Below, in pieces: positions 18,834 through 30,396 of a stretch of 64,000 nucleotides of DNA. Each line of letters opens with the position of its first letter. Position 1 is the stretch's first letter. The notes beneath the pieces were generated by a model. The model was given only the letters and a program-made list of their open reading frames with translations. It searched no databases and was not told the origin of the DNA. The position numbers and the translations under genes are program-made. Source of the DNA: an uncultured Granulosicoccaceae bacterium (lineage in GTDB: Bacteria; Pseudomonadota; Gammaproteobacteria; Granulosicoccales; Granulosicoccaceae); NCBI GenBank assembly GCA_937998875.1, contig CALLBO010000004.1:1-64000 (forward strand), in the 5' to 3' direction.

Positions 18834-20399
18834 TTACTTCATTACCGCGAAGCGAGGACGGAAGGCATCGTCAGAGGCGATGGGTGCATCGACTTTTTCA
18901 GACATGCCCCATGCAATCACCTGGTGATGGATTGGAATGTATGGCATATCTTTTCGAACTTCAGTCCACGCCTCGTCAATCATATTCGTGCGTTTATCAG
19001 CATCAGTCTCGGAAGCGATCATTTTGGTGATCTCGTTGACTTTCTCATTGTTGTAACCCGCCGCATTCCACGAGCCTTCTACGTCTAGCAGATAAGAGAA
19101 AACATAGTGGCTATCAAGTGTTGGTACACCCCAACCCAGCATGTAGAAGTCAGTTTCACGATTCTGTATCTTCGGGAAGTGCTGTGATTTTGGAATTGCT
19201 TCCAGATTAACCTTTACGCCAACCTTTGCAAGCATCGCAACTGCTGCCTGGCAGATTTTCTCATCATTGTTGTAGCGATTGTTCGGGCAATCCAAACGTA
19301 CTGAGAAACCATCTGGATAACCTGCCTCTGCCAACAAGGCTTTTGATTTTTCCAAATCAAATGGAATCTCTGCATCCTGATCAGGTGTGTTACCGAGAAC
19401 ACCAGGAGAGGTGATCATGCCGGCCGGAAAGCTTAATCCTTCCATCACTACACGCTGAATTGCTTTACGATCAATAGCGAGATTCATAGCTTCGCGAACT
19501 TTAACGTCTGCGAACGGGTTTTTACCTTTCACATCGGAAGTACGCAATTCTTCTACACCTGCATCCATACCGAAGAAGATGGTTCGTACCTGAGGAACAG
19601 TGATTGTCTTAAGACCGTCTGCACCTTCAATTCGTTTTAGATCCTGAAGCGGCGGATCGAGAACAAAATCAACTTCGTTTGAGAGCAGTGCTGCAACACG
19701 AGTGGCCGCATTTCCTATTGGACGATACTCAAGGCGGTCAACATTGCCCGGGAATTCTCCCTTACCCCACCAATCACCGTTTGCTTCCATGATGGTTTCT
19801 TCATCAGGAGCTCGCGATACAAGTTTAAATGGTCCGGTACCGTTAGTATTGCGTACCGCGAAAGTCTCTTCACCATCTGCAAAGTTCTGTGGATTGACAA
19901 CGTCGTTTGCTTCAGCCCAACCCTTATCCATAATATACAGGGAGGTTAGCTGGTTTGGCAGAATTGGGTTTACACCATTCGTCACAAGTTCAATGGTGTG
20001 ATCATCAACAACATTGATTTCAGTGACTGATTTAATCTGCTCTTTATAATCCGACGCTTCGTGTCTGGCGCGTTCGAAAGAGAAGACAACATCTTCTGCA
20101 GTGAAATCTTCACCGCCGTGAAACTTCACGCCTTGGCGGAGCTTAAAAGTCCATACGTTGTCAGCAAGGTCCCAGGATTCTGCCAACTCAGGCAACAGGG
20201 TCATTTCAGAATCACGAGTCACCAGCGACTCATACATCATGCCGTTCATGGCGATAGTCGGGGATTCATTCTGGGAGTGCGGATCAAGTGTGAGTGCGTC
20301 ACCCTGGCTGGTCCAGCGAAGTACATTTTCTGCCAGTACCTGCCCGGAGGACAAGGCCATCGCAACAGCACTTGCGACAAGAATTTTGCGGTTAGTCAT
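18834..20399 (-). CDS. Dipeptide/oligopeptide ABC transporter substrate-binding protein (SBP family 5)
   Basis: 521 aa; signal peptide; LRWTSQGDALTLDPHSQNESPTIAMNGMMYESLV; NFADGEETFAVRNTNGTGPFKL. Confidence 0.93.
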   Translation of the reverse strand: MTNRKILVASAVAMALSSGQVLAENVLRWTSQGDALTLDPHSQNESPTIAMNGMMYESLVTRDSEMTLLPELAESWDLADNVWTFKLRQGVKFHGGEDFTAEDVVFSFERARHEASDYKEQIKSVTEINVVDDHTIELVTNGVNPILPNQLTSLYIMDKGWAEANDVVNPQNFADGEETFAVRNTNGTGPFKLVSRAPDEETIMEANGDWWGKGEFPGNVDRLEYRPIGNAATRVAALLSNEVDFVLDPPLQDLKRIEGADGLKTITVPQVRTIFFGMDAGVEELRTSDVKGKNPFADVKVREAMNLAIDRKAIQRVVMEGLSFPAGMITSPGVLGNTPDQDAEIPFDLEKSKALLAEAGYPDGFSVRLDCPNNRYNNDEKICQAAVAMLAKVGVKVNLEAIPKSQHFPKIQNRETDFYMLGWGVPTLDSHYVFSYLLDVEGSWNAAGYNNEKVNEITKMIASETDADKRTNMIDEAWTEVRKDMPYIPIHHQVIAWGMSEKVDAPIASDDAFRPRFAVMK

Positions 20400-20651
20400 T
20401 TGATATGATTCCTCATTGGAGTTTCTCTTCTCGGCTATTCGTGATGTCAGATTCGGGTCAGTATCCGATAGGACACTACTGTCAGCCGATTGCTTCCATT
20501 CTTACACATTTTCCGGATTCGAGCAGTCAGCAATCGACATGTCGAGAGAATTTCGACCGGATACACAGGCTCCGGCACATTGGATACCGGCATTTGTCAC
20601 CCGGGGTTCAAATTGGTTTACCCTGTCGCACACAACACAGTGAGAAGAACA

Positions 20652-22043
20652 ATGGCTGGTACCCGCGAAAATGCCATCACCCGCGCTGATAGCTACATTG
20701 ACAACGGTGATTTTGAAACCGAGCTGGCACGCCGCGTCGCTATCAGAACCGAAAGTCAGTTGCCGAATAACGCCCACTCGTTGAACGACTACCTACAGCG
20801 TGAAATGGTTCCGGCATTCGAGCAAATGGACTTCACCTGCACAGTATTTGACAACCCGGTGGTCGGGAATGGCCCGGTGTTACTTGCGGAGCGGCATGAG
20901 TCTGACGCGTACTCGACGGTGTTGGGCTACGGCCATGGTGATGTCATCATCGGTCAGGAAGATCAATGGCAAAAAGGCATGGGACCGTGGAAGTTACATC
21001 GCGACGGCGACACGTTATACGGACGCGGTACCGCAGACAACAAAGCGCAACATACCATTAACATGGCAGCGTTACGCTGTGTATTAAAAGAAAAAGGTCG
21101 TCTCGGTTTCAACGCAAAGATGCTCATAGAGATGGGCGAGGAAGCAGGCTCTGTCGGACTACGTGAAATTATCACTGCTAACAAAGACAGTTTCAGCGCC
21201 GATGTGTTTATAGGATCAGATGGTCCGAGAGTAGATCCCGCAACACCTACACTGACGCTAGGTTCACGCGGTGCTATTAACTTTGAGCTTGTTGTTAATT
21301 TACGGGACGGCGCACATCACTCAGGCAACTGGGGTGGATTAATTGCAGATCCGGCTATTATTCTGGCTAGCGCACTGGCAAGCATTACCAGCAACAACGG
21401 GCAGATACAAATAGCGGATTGGCTGCCTGAACGATCGGATGCAGTGAAAAAAGCACTTCGTAATGTTGAAGTAACGGGCGGCAACAATGCACCGGCAATA
21501 GACCACAACTGGGGTGATCCCAGTCTTACACCTGCTGAGAAAGTCTATAGCTCAAACAGTTTTGCAATATTGGCTATGTCGAGTGGCAACATCGACAAGC
21601 CGGTCAATGCCATTTCTCCAACGGCAAAGGCGCACTGTCAACTGCGTTACTTTGCTGGAACCAATGAAGCGCAGATCTTACCCGCACTTCGCAGGCATCT
21701 CGATGACCACGGTTTTGAGCAAGTATTTATTAACAGTAAACCTGAAAAAAACGGTGCACGATTCTCTGCGGCAAGAACCGAACCCGACAACCCGTGGGTA
21801 GTGTTTGTTGCAGATTCCATGAAACATACTAACCAGCAAGCTCCGGTTATTCTACCCAGCATGGGTGGTTCGATATGCAATGACCTGTTCACTGATCTGC
21901 TCGGCCTGCCTGCCATCTGGATACCACACTCTTACGCAGGATGCTCACAGCACGCACCGGACGAGCACGTTCTACTGCCCCTATGTCGCAATGCAATGGC
22001 AACTATGACAGGAATTTACTGGGACTTGGGTGCAGCGGTGTAA
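20652..22043 (+). CDS. M20-family metallopeptidase
   Basis: LYGRGTADNKAQHTINMAAL; MLIEMGEEAGSVGLRE; SMGGSICNDLFTDLLGLPAIWIPHSYAGCSQHAPDEH. ORF track start 20490, internal ATG at 20652. Confidence 0.9.
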   Translation: MAGTRENAITRADSYIDNGDFETELARRVAIRTESQLPNNAHSLNDYLQREMVPAFEQMDFTCTVFDNPVVGNGPVLLAERHESDAYSTVLGYGHGDVIIGQEDQWQKGMGPWKLHRDGDTLYGRGTADNKAQHTINMAALRCVLKEKGRLGFNAKMLIEMGEEAGSVGLREIITANKDSFSADVFIGSDGPRVDPATPTLTLGSRGAINFELVVNLRDGAHHSGNWGGLIADPAIILASALASITSNNGQIQIADWLPERSDAVKKALRNVEVTGGNNAPAIDHNWGDPSLTPAEKVYSSNSFAILAMSSGNIDKPVNAISPTAKAHCQLRYFAGTNEAQILPALRRHLDDHGFEQVFINSKPEKNGARFSAARTEPDNPWVVFVADSMKHTNQQAPVILPSMGGSICNDLFTDLLGLPAIWIPHSYAGCSQHAPDEHVLLPLCRNAMATMTGIYWDLGAAV

Positions 22044-22165
22044 CCCCATCGGGCCACCTAGTTCCGGCATTCTTAATAAAACCACAGCCCTGAGCGTTGT
22101 TAGATTTGTGCGAGCACGCCAAACACCTGACTACAATCGTTCAATGAGCTATTAAACGATAACCT

Positions 22166-23767
22166 CTACACTAGTCCGGACTGCTCGCGCGTTGCCATAA
22201 ACTCAATATCCGGCCATCTTTCCAGGGTCATTTGAAGATTCACTCTTGTGGGCGCGAGATATACCAGCTCGTCAGCATGATCAATAGATAGATTCGCTGC
22301 CGCTTTGGTTTTGAAGTCCTTGAGCATCTTTTCATCAAAAACCTTAACCCAACGTGCCTGTTGTACACCCACAGTTTCAAACTGACAGTCTACCTTGTAT
22401 TCATCCTGCAAACGCTGGGCGACCACATCAAACTGAAGTATCCCTACTGCGCCCAATATCAGATCATTGTTGTTGATCGGTTTAAATAGCTGCGTAGCGC
22501 CCTCTTCGCACAACTGGCCAAGCCCTTTCTGCAGAGCCTTCATCTTCAGTGGATCCTTAAGTACCGCGCGACGGAATAATTCCGGAGCAAAATTCGGTAT
22601 GCCGGTAAATAGCAAATCTTCGTTGATGGTAAACGTATCACCAATTCTAATTGTGCCATGGTTGTGCACGCCGATAATGTCGCCACTGAAGGCTTCATCA
22701 AGACTGCCACGGTCAGAGGCAAAGAATGTCAACGCATCCGAAAATTTGATATCTTTTTTGATTCGCACATGCTTTGCTTTCATGCCCTTTTGATATTTGC
22801 CGGAGCAAATGCGTAAAAACGCTATCCGATCGCGATGCATCGGATCCATGTTTGCCTGAATTTTAAAAACAAAGCCGGTAAAGTTTTCTTCCAGCGGATC
22901 AACCTCCCGGGTTAACGTTTCACGTGGCTGTGGCTTGGGCGCGTGCTCTACAAAGTCATCCAGTAATTCAGCGATACCAAAGTTGTTGATGGCAGAGCCG
23001 AAGAACACGGGGGTTAATTTACCCTCACGATACTGCTCAAGATTGAATTTGTTGCTGGCACCTTGCACCAGTTCTATCTCTTCACGAAATTCCTGAGCCA
23101 TATCTTCACCGATGATCTCATCAATCTTCGGGTTATCCAGCCCTTCAACAACCTCACCTTCCTGTACCTTGCCGCCATGCGTCGGTGAATAAAAATGTAC
23201 AGTATTTCGAGTCAGGTGATACACGCCTTTAAAACGCTTGCCCATACCGATGGGCCAGGTGATCGGTGCACAGTTGATGTTGAGCATCTGTTCGACTTCA
23301 TCCATCAGATCAATCGGATCACGACCCTCGCGGTCCAGCTTGTTGATAAATGTCATCACCGGTGTGGTGCGCAGACGACAAACCTCCATCAGCTTTTCTG
23401 TTCTGGGCTCAACACCCTTGGCTACGTCTATCACCATCAAGGCAGAGTCCACTGCTGTCAGCGTCCGGTAGGTGTCTTCAGAGAAATCTTCATGACCCGG
23501 GGTGTCCAGCAGGTTGACGATGCGGTCTTTATACGGAAACTGCATCACCGATGATGTCACAGAGATACCACGCTCCTGCTCCATCGTCATCCAGTCAGAG
23601 GTGGCGTGGCGCGCTGCTTTACGGCCCTTGACGGTCCCTGCCAGCTGGATAGCACCGCCGAACAACAGAAGTTTTTCAGTCAGTGTGGTTTTGCCTGCAT
23701 CCGGATGTGAAATAATGGCAAATGTGCGACGCCGGTTTATTTCACTGGAAAGGTTGCTGTCAGCCAT
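22166..23767 (-). CDS. prfC: Peptide chain release factor 3
   Basis: [48 protein letters not shown]; start at [21 protein letters not shown] track start 23878. Confidence 0.95.
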   Translation of the reverse strand: MADSNLSSEINRRRTFAIISHPDAGKTTLTEKLLLFGGAIQLAGTVKGRKAARHATSDWMTMEQERGISVTSSVMQFPYKDRIVNLLDTPGHEDFSEDTYRTLTAVDSALMVIDVAKGVEPRTEKLMEVCRLRTTPVMTFINKLDREGRDPIDLMDEVEQMLNINCAPITWPIGMGKRFKGVYHLTRNTVHFYSPTHGGKVQEGEVVEGLDNPKIDEIIGEDMAQEFREEIELVQGASNKFNLEQYREGKLTPVFFGSAINNFGIAELLDDFVEHAPKPQPRETLTREVDPLEENFTGFVFKIQANMDPMHRDRIAFLRICSGKYQKGMKAKHVRIKKDIKFSDALTFFASDRGSLDEAFSGDIIGVHNHGTIRIGDTFTINEDLLFTGIPNFAPELFRRAVLKDPLKMKALQKGLGQLCEEGATQLFKPINNNDLILGAVGILQFDVVAQRLQDEYKVDCQFETVGVQQARWVKVFDEKMLKDFKTKAAANLSIDHADELVYLAPTRVNLQMTLERWPDIEFMATREQSGLV

Positions 23768-24022
23768 AAAGTTACGTAGATCTGTCTGTTTGGTGCGGTG
23801 CAAACGAAGCCCGGTATTGTAGCTTATCTGGCTCGCATTTATCCCGTTATAGGCCGTTACTTGCACTGTTAAGAACAACCCGCGCCTTCAGGACTCCGGA
23901 GGATAACCTCCCGGATACCTCGCCATAATCATTATTAAGCCCGGGCCAACCCGTGGACCAGATTTGACCACCTACTTTATCGTGTTAGATTTGTTAATTC
24001 AGGTACAGCGCGACAGTGCACT

Positions 24023-24556
24023 TCAGATATCATCTGCGGTTTTTATAATCGTCAAATCGCGAGACAGGACGAGCGCATCTTCCCGATTACGACGGTTGGT
24101 CTTGCGCGATTTTGCATTTGTACCGGGTCGCAATCGATAGTAGTTGTCGCGACGACCGATTTCCACAAACCCCAACGACTCATAAAGTGCTATCGCGGCA
24201 TGATTCGATTCGCGTACCTCCAGAAAAATCACTTTCGCAGCATGTACCATGACTGTAGCTATACACTGCTGCACAAGGGTTCTGGCATAGCCCTGGCCTC
24301 GATGGGCCGGGTCAACACAGATATTCAGGATATGAGACTCTCCTGCACCACTGCTGGCAAAGGCATAACCGCGTATCTCATCTGCCTCACAAAGTGTCAG
24401 TGCGTGGTAGCCTACTTCAAGGCAATTACGCATCAGGTCTTCAGACCAGGGGAAATCGTAGCAAGCCCGTTCTATGCGAAGAACCTGAGGGAGGTCATCT
24501 GTACTCAAGGTACGAATCGACAGCGTCTGCTCGGTCATCGCCTCGGCCACATACAA
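24023..24556 (-). CDS. rimI: Ribosomal protein S18 alanine N-acetyltransferase
   Basis: GNAT motifs HILNICVDPAHRGQGYARTLVQQC, FLEVRESNHAAIALYESLGFVEIGRRDNYY. Confidence 0.92.
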   Translation of the reverse strand: MYVAEAMTEQTLSIRTLSTDDLPQVLRIERACYDFPWSEDLMRNCLEVGYHALTLCEADEIRGYAFASSGAGESHILNICVDPAHRGQGYARTLVQQCIATVMVHAAKVIFLEVRESNHAAIALYESLGFVEIGRRDNYYRLRPGTNAKSRKTNRRNREDALVLSRDLTIIKTADDI

Positions 24557-24656
24557 TAGGGGCCACCGTACAATTCTGATGCTCGCAGGTGCAAACGGAT
24601 AATTCTAACGTTGAACTCGATTTCGCAGGTATAGAAACGCAACTGCACGGCACCCG

Positions 24657-25283
24657 TTACGCCTGAGTCAGCCACTGACGCAACTGCTTAAGATCTTCCC
24701 AGGCAGGACGTTTTAATTCCGGGTTATCCAGCAGAACCTGCGGATGAAAACTCACAACCACGAATCCCTTCAAAGACGGCACTTCATGTCGGACTCCGCG
24801 AACCGGCCGCAATGATGTCGGATCACCACCGGCATTTATCAACATAATAATTGCTTTTGGATTTACAGATGCTTCCAGCTGACTAACGGGTATTGCATCA
24901 TCTGCCACTGAAACTCCAGCATGCAACCACATCGAAGAATCCAGCCCGATTGCATCAAACATGGAGCCGAGCAGTTTTCGGCATTCTCCGGTCAAATTCA
25001 GCTCTTCAGTGATCAGCAGCAGTTCAGCGGGCTTCGCAGGTTCACTGCAACTCACCCGCCAGTTTTCAACATCAGCTGCAAGCTTTGAGACCGAAAGATC
25101 GGTTTGCGTGTCAGGATCAGAGCTCAATGGTGCCGCACGCGACTCCGCTGCACTCCCGGAAACAGAAGAACCGACCACCGCCGCAGCGTCAAACGAACTG
25201 TCGCGATCTACCCATAGATCAATACCCATGGCTTTCAGATATTGTCGGTCTATCCCGGATTGATCATTTTGTTTTTCAGGCAT
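24657..25283 (-). CDS. Putative HolD-like (DNA polymerase III psi) protein
   Basis: N-terminal QYLKAMGIDLWVDRD like HolD LQQLGITQWSLRR; C-terminal LLDNPELKRPAWEDLKQL; position next to rimI and prfC as in E. coli holD-rimI-yjjG-prfC. Confidence 0.6.
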   Translation of the reverse strand: MPEKQNDQSGIDRQYLKAMGIDLWVDRDSSFDAAAVVGSSVSGSAAESRAAPLSSDPDTQTDLSVSKLAADVENWRVSCSEPAKPAELLLITEELNLTGECRKLLGSMFDAIGLDSSMWLHAGVSVADDAIPVSQLEASVNPKAIIMLINAGGDPTSLRPVRGVRHEVPSLKGFVVVSFHPQVLLDNPELKRPAWEDLKQLRQWLTQA

Positions 25284-25304
25284 GCGTGATTACGGCTAAT
25301 GAAT

Positions 25305-26075
25305 CTATTTTTGAGATGTCTCGACACGACGTTTGCGACGTCTGAACCATCGAAATAACTCAAACACCGGGCCCGACAGTGCATAGACAACAAAACCTGA
25401 AAACAGCACTCCCGGAGGATCAAGCGAGGTAAACACAAACACCAATACCAACATCAGCAAAACAAAAAACGGTACACGTTTGTTGCTGCCAATATCCTTA
25501 AAGCTGTAGTAGCGAAAATTCGAAACCATCAACACTGCTGAACAGATAGTTACACACATTGCCAGCAGCGTTAACTGACTGCCGGTATATCCATTGTCGT
25601 GAAATACCCATACGGTGCAAACCAGAACGGCAGCCGCTGCAGGACTTGCGAGGCCCTTAAAAAATCTTTTATCTACTGTCCCAATCTGGACATTAAATCG
25701 CGCCAGCCTCAATGCTGCACAGGCAGTGAACAAAAATGCCGCAACCCACCCGGCCTGCCCGAATCCTTGTCTTGAGACATTGTGCAACGACCACTCATAC
25801 ATAATGAGTGACGGGGCCAGACCAAAAGAAACCATGTCTGACAGACTATCGTACTCTGCACCAAAGTCGCTCATGGTGTTAGTCAGACGTGCAATCCGGC
25901 CATCGAGTCCGTCAAGCACCATAGCTACCAGTACGGCAATCGCTGCATGCTCAAACCGATTGTTGATTGCCGCAATAACCGCATAAAAGCCTGCAAACAA
26001 AGCTGCGGTAGTGAAGAGATTTGGCAGGAGATAAATTCCCCGGCCCCTCTTGTCTTGTTCTTGTGATGTGCTCAT
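25305..26075 (-). CDS. pssA: CDP-diacylglycerol-serine O-phosphatidyltransferase
   Basis: 256 aa; DGLDGRIARLTNTMSDFGAEYDSLSDMVSFGLAPSLIMYEW (CDP-alcohol phosphatidyltransferase motif). Confidence 0.93.
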   Translation of the reverse strand: MSTSQEQDKRGRGIYLLPNLFTTAALFAGFYAVIAAINNRFEHAAIAVLVAMVLDGLDGRIARLTNTMSDFGAEYDSLSDMVSFGLAPSLIMYEWSLHNVSRQGFGQAGWVAAFLFTACAALRLARFNVQIGTVDKRFFKGLASPAAAAVLVCTVWVFHDNGYTGSQLTLLAMCVTICSAVLMVSNFRYYSFKDIGSNKRVPFFVLLMLVLVFVFTSLDPPGVLFSGFVVYALSGPVFELFRWFRRRKRRVETSQK

Positions 26076-26244
26076 CTGTCCTCAGACCGCGAGTTTACTA
26101 TTGCCTCACTACACATTGCAGCAAGTGATGTGAAAGCCGATGCCCTGAAATTAGATCGACAATGTATGCACGATGCAATCAGCCATCCCTGGCTGATGCT
26201 CAGTGCAGCATGAGGTCGTGCTCAAGGCCTCAAGATAACCGGGA

Positions 26245-26745
26245 CTACACCTTCAGACCGCGTTCGCCACGGGCGATTCCAGTGGCCCCTGAGCGAACTA
26301 CCTCAAGGATCTGATCATCTCCGATTGCTTTGATGAATGAATCCATCTTTTCGATGCCTCCGGTCAACTCAATGGTAAACGTACTCTCGGTTACATCGAC
26401 AACCTTACCCTTGTAAATGTCAGCAAGTCTTTTGATTTCATCGCGCTGTGCCGCAACAGCTCGCACCTTAATCATCATCAACTCGCGCGCAACGTGTGCC
26501 GTTTCGGTTAAATCAACCAGGCGGACAACATCAACGAGCTTGTTAAGCTGTTTGGTGATCTGCTCAATCGTTCGATCATCACCGCTGGTCACCACTGTGG
26601 TGCGCGACAGAGTTGGATCATGGGTTGGAGCTACTGTTAAAGACTCAATATTATAGCCGCGCATGCTGAACAACCCTGCAACTCGGGACAATGCACCTGA
26701 TTCGTTCTCAAGCAGCATGGATATTATATGTCTGTTGGCTGCCAT
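26245..26745 (-). CDS. ilvH: Acetolactate synthase small subunit
   Basis: 166 aa; HIISMLLENESGALSRVAGLFSMRGYNIESLTVAPT. Confidence 0.96.
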   Translation of the reverse strand: MAANRHIISMLLENESGALSRVAGLFSMRGYNIESLTVAPTHDPTLSRTTVVTSGDDRTIEQITKQLNKLVDVVRLVDLTETAHVARELMMIKVRAVAAQRDEIKRLADIYKGKVVDVTESTFTIELTGGIEKMDSFIKAIGDDQILEVVRSGATGIARGERGLKV

Positions 26746-28466
26746 TAGCTCAGCACCCCTGTTTTAGGGTGCATACGCATCTCATGATGTCCTTTACCCG
26801 CTTCGATCATCGGATAAACGTTTTCTGAAGCATCTGTTTTGAAATCAAGAAAAACCAGTTTGTCTTTCATGGCGAATGCTTCGCGCAGCGCACCCTCAAC
26901 GTCAGATGGTTTATCGATCATCATGCCAACATGATTGTAAGACTCAGCGAGCTTTACAAAGTCAGGCAGTGCGTCGACATAGGAGTTCGAATACCTGCCT
27001 TCATAGGCAAACTCCTGCCACTGTCGCACCATACCCAGGTAACCGTTGTTCAGATTAACAACCTTGACAGGTAGGCCGTACTGCATAGCGGTAGACAGCT
27101 CTTGAAGACACATTTGAATACTTGCCTCACCGGTCACACAAGCAACATCAGCTTCAGGAAAGGCGAGTTTAACACCCAGTGCTGCCGGCAATCCAAAACC
27201 CATCGTACCCAGACCACCGGAGTTGATCCAACGACGCGGCTCATCAAAATCGTAGTATTGCGCTGCCCACATTTGATGTTGACCAACATCAGACGTCACG
27301 TAGGCATCACCATTGGTCACTTCACAAAGTTTCTGCACTACATACTGTGGCTTGATCACTTCGTCAGAGTATTCATAACCCAGACTTTTCACATCGCGCC
27401 ACTGATCAATTTGCTGCCACCAGGCTGCAATGTCTTCGGGGTTCGCACGCCGGCTGTCTTCAGCCAGCAACTCGAGCATACGCTTCAATACAACTTTTAA
27501 ATCGCCCACTATCGGCACATCAACGCCAACATTCTTGGAGATTGATGTCGGATCAATATCCACATGAATGATTTTTGCGTCGGGACAGAACTTTTCTACC
27601 TCACCCGTTACACGGTCATCAAAACGCACACCTACCGCAAGCAACACATCGCAGTGGTGCATGGCCAAATTGGCTTCATAAGTGCCATGCATTCCTAACA
27701 TGCCGACAAACTGCTGATCAGAGGCCGGGTACGCACCAAGCCCCATCAGGGTGTTGGTCACTGGATAACCAAGTTCGCGGGAGAGCTGCCGGAGTTCTTC
27801 ATGCGACTCACTCATTAACACACCGCCACCCGCATAGATCATCGGCTTTTTGGCTTGCGCGAGCAATTCCACTGCTTTGCGCACCTGCCCGACATGACCG
27901 CCGCTGACCGGTGCATACGAACGCATTGAAATTTCCTTCGGGTATTCGTAAGGAATTTTTACATTGGGCGCGGTGAAGTCTTTCGGAATATCTACAACCA
28001 CAGGCCCTGGTCTGCCGGTCGTCGCAACATAAAAGGCCTTCTTCATCACTGTGGCAATTTCATCCACGCTTTTGACCATGAGGTTGTGTTTGACACACGG
28101 ACGAGTACAACCAATGGCATCGACCTCCTGAAAAGCATCCGTACCAATATATTTGGAGGTCACCTGTCCCGTGATGATCACCATCGGAATAGAGTCGAGG
28201 TGCGCAGTTGCGATACCGGTAATGGCATTCGTCGCACCGGGGCCGGAAGTCACCAGCACGACACCCGGCTTGCCGGTAGCACGCGCGTATCCATCGGCCA
28301 TGTGGGTTGCACCCTGCTCATGGCGCACTAGTATGTGTTGCACCTGTTGTTGTCTGAATATTGCATCGTAAATATGCAGTACCGCGCCGCCCGGGTAGCC
28401 AAAGACGTACTCAACGCCTTCGTCCTGTAACGACTGAATGATTATCTCACCGCCGGATAATTCCAC
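26745..28466 (-). CDS. ilvI: Acetolactate synthase large subunit
   Basis: 573 aa; [13 protein letters not shown], ThDP-binding core, [20 protein letters not shown]; one-base junction with ilvH. Confidence 0.95.
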   Translation of the reverse strand: MELSGGEIIIQSLQDEGVEYVFGYPGGAVLHIYDAIFRQQQVQHILVRHEQGATHMADGYARATGKPGVVLVTSGPGATNAITGIATAHLDSIPMVIITGQVTSKYIGTDAFQEVDAIGCTRPCVKHNLMVKSVDEIATVMKKAFYVATTGRPGPVVVDIPKDFTAPNVKIPYEYPKEISMRSYAPVSGGHVGQVRKAVELLAQAKKPMIYAGGGVLMSESHEELRQLSRELGYPVTNTLMGLGAYPASDQQFVGMLGMHGTYEANLAMHHCDVLLAVGVRFDDRVTGEVEKFCPDAKIIHVDIDPTSISKNVGVDVPIVGDLKVVLKRMLELLAEDSRRANPEDIAAWWQQIDQWRDVKSLGYEYSDEVIKPQYVVQKLCEVTNGDAYVTSDVGQHQMWAAQYYDFDEPRRWINSGGLGTMGFGLPAALGVKLAFPEADVACVTGEASIQMCLQELSTAMQYGLPVKVVNLNNGYLGMVRQWQEFAYEGRYSNSYVDALPDFVKLAESYNHVGMMIDKPSDVEGALREAFAMKDKLVFLDFKTDASENVYPMIEAGKGHHEMRMHPKTGVLS

Positions 28467-28906
28467 TGTGATTTCTACCTGTCAGATCTGGTTGGGGAAA
28501 AGTTCATAAGCGTTGCTGGTCAATAGCTATTCCGCTCGCACAGAAATACTGTACAAAACTACAATTGTGCAAAGCCGCTGCGCGCTATCGACAACCGGTG
28601 TGATGGGTGAGACCGGTGCTGTTACGCTCTATTTCAAGTGGGCCATCGGTCGCTGATCAACACGGCCTGTTCCCACGTTTCGCTCGGAATTTACGAAATG
28701 CCCGGCAATTCATTGTCGCCGAACACTGAATATGACATTTCAGCTGATCAGCGTCTAGTGGTGTTTGCCAAATTTATATCAAGCCGAGCCTCGCGCACAT
28801 TTCTGAGCGCTAATTTTCGGTTTTGAGGTGTTAAGAGCGTCGACAGTCACAGCTTGATACACTGTTTGCCGATAGCAAACTTAAGAGACGCAGCGCTGTC
28901 CTGAAA

Positions 28907-30361
28907 ATGATGAATACACGTTATTACACGAGCCTTCTTACCAGCACACTGCTTGCCTGCAGTGTGACGCTGAGTACCGGATCTTCTGCTGCATACCCCA
29001 AGCTCAATCTGCCGCAGATGGGTGAACCGGCCGATCAGGTCATGTCTCCGCGAGATGAAAAAAGAATCGGTCGCAGCTACATGCGGCAGATACGCACCCA
29101 CCTGCCACTAGTGCGCGATCCGGAAATTAATCACTACGTTCAGCGACTTGGCAAAAAACTGGTTTCGAGCCAGCCCGGTATCAACGCCGACGACTTCACA
29201 TTTTTTATTGTCGATAACCACGAAATAAATGCTTTCGCGCTTCCAGGTGGCTTTATAGGCATCAACAGCGGCTTGATAACGGCGGCCGCAAACGAATCCC
29301 AGCTCGCTAGTGTGATGGCACACGAAGCTGCGCACGTCATGCAACGTCACATTGCAAGACTTCACGCGAGTCAGGGCAATCAGGGCGTCAAAACTGCAGC
29401 TGCGATCATGGCGGCTATTCTGATTTCGCAAACCTCGGCCGAAGCGGGCCAGGCAGCATTGCTGACGGGTCTGGCCGCCAGCCGCCAATCAGCAATCAAT
29501 TTCACTCGCAGCAACGAGTACGACGCCGACCGGCTCGGCATCAAACTGCTCTCGGACGCTAACTACAACCCGCGTGGCATGGTGGATTTTTTTGAGGTAT
29601 TGCGTAAACGCACCGCACTCAATATCACCGAACAACTTGAGTTTCTGCGCACCCATCCGCTGACCAACAACCGTATTTCAGAGGCGCGCAACAACGCCGA
29701 GCGCCTCGAAAACCCGGTGGGCATTCAGGACAGCACCGACTTTCAGTTTCAACAGATGAAAATGCGGGTCGCGCATTCAGACAATCCGCAAATAATGCTT
29801 CGCGCGCTGAAAAACGGCCACATCAGCAACAGCGAATCTACCAGACTCTACGGCCAGATTCTGTTGCATCTCGACGCCGGCAGTGCCGGGCAGGCAAAGG
29901 CGCTTGCAGAGCAACTACTGTTCATTCAACCCTACAACAGTGCCGCCAAGCTAGCAGCTGCCAGAGTCGCACTGCAAACGAATGACTACGATCGTGCAGA
30001 GTCATTGTTGAAATCAATATCTGATATTCAACCGGACAACTACGCAGCGCTTGAATTGCTCATCGAGACTCTGGTACCACAGGGTAAAACCGACGTTGCC
30101 GAGCGCTCCATTCAGCAATATCTCCGCAGTACCTCAAGTCCGGTGCCGGATGTCTATCGCAAGTATGCAACTGTGCTGGAGTTAAAGGGCCAGGTGACAG
30201 CCGCACACGAGGCAATGGCTGATCATTATTTCTCGCTGGACGAAACCCGCGATGCGATGGGGCAACTCGAACTGGCGCTTAGATCAGCCGATGAAGAGTC
30301 CAACGCTTCGTCAAGGGTAGCCGCGAGGATTCAGCAGGTTCGCAGAGCGCTGGGGGAATAA
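28907..30361 (+). CDS. M48-family periplasmic metalloprotease with TPR (BepA-like)
   Basis: 484 aa; signal peptide; MAHEAAHVMQRH zinc motif; NEYDADRLGIKLL; C-terminal TPR-like repeats. Confidence 0.9.
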   Translation: MMNTRYYTSLLTSTLLACSVTLSTGSSAAYPKLNLPQMGEPADQVMSPRDEKRIGRSYMRQIRTHLPLVRDPEINHYVQRLGKKLVSSQPGINADDFTFFIVDNHEINAFALPGGFIGINSGLITAAANESQLASVMAHEAAHVMQRHIARLHASQGNQGVKTAAAIMAAILISQTSAEAGQAALLTGLAASRQSAINFTRSNEYDADRLGIKLLSDANYNPRGMVDFFEVLRKRTALNITEQLEFLRTHPLTNNRISEARNNAERLENPVGIQDSTDFQFQQMKMRVAHSDNPQIMLRALKNGHISNSESTRLYGQILLHLDAGSAGQAKALAEQLLFIQPYNSAAKLAAARVALQTNDYDRAESLLKSISDIQPDNYAALELLIETLVPQGKTDVAERSIQQYLRSTSSPVPDVYRKYATVLELKGQVTAAHEAMADHYFSLDETRDAMGQLELALRSADEESNASSRVAARIQQVRRALGE

Positions 30362-30396
30362 GAATTAGACTGTGACTTATGTACTTCTACGTTTCT

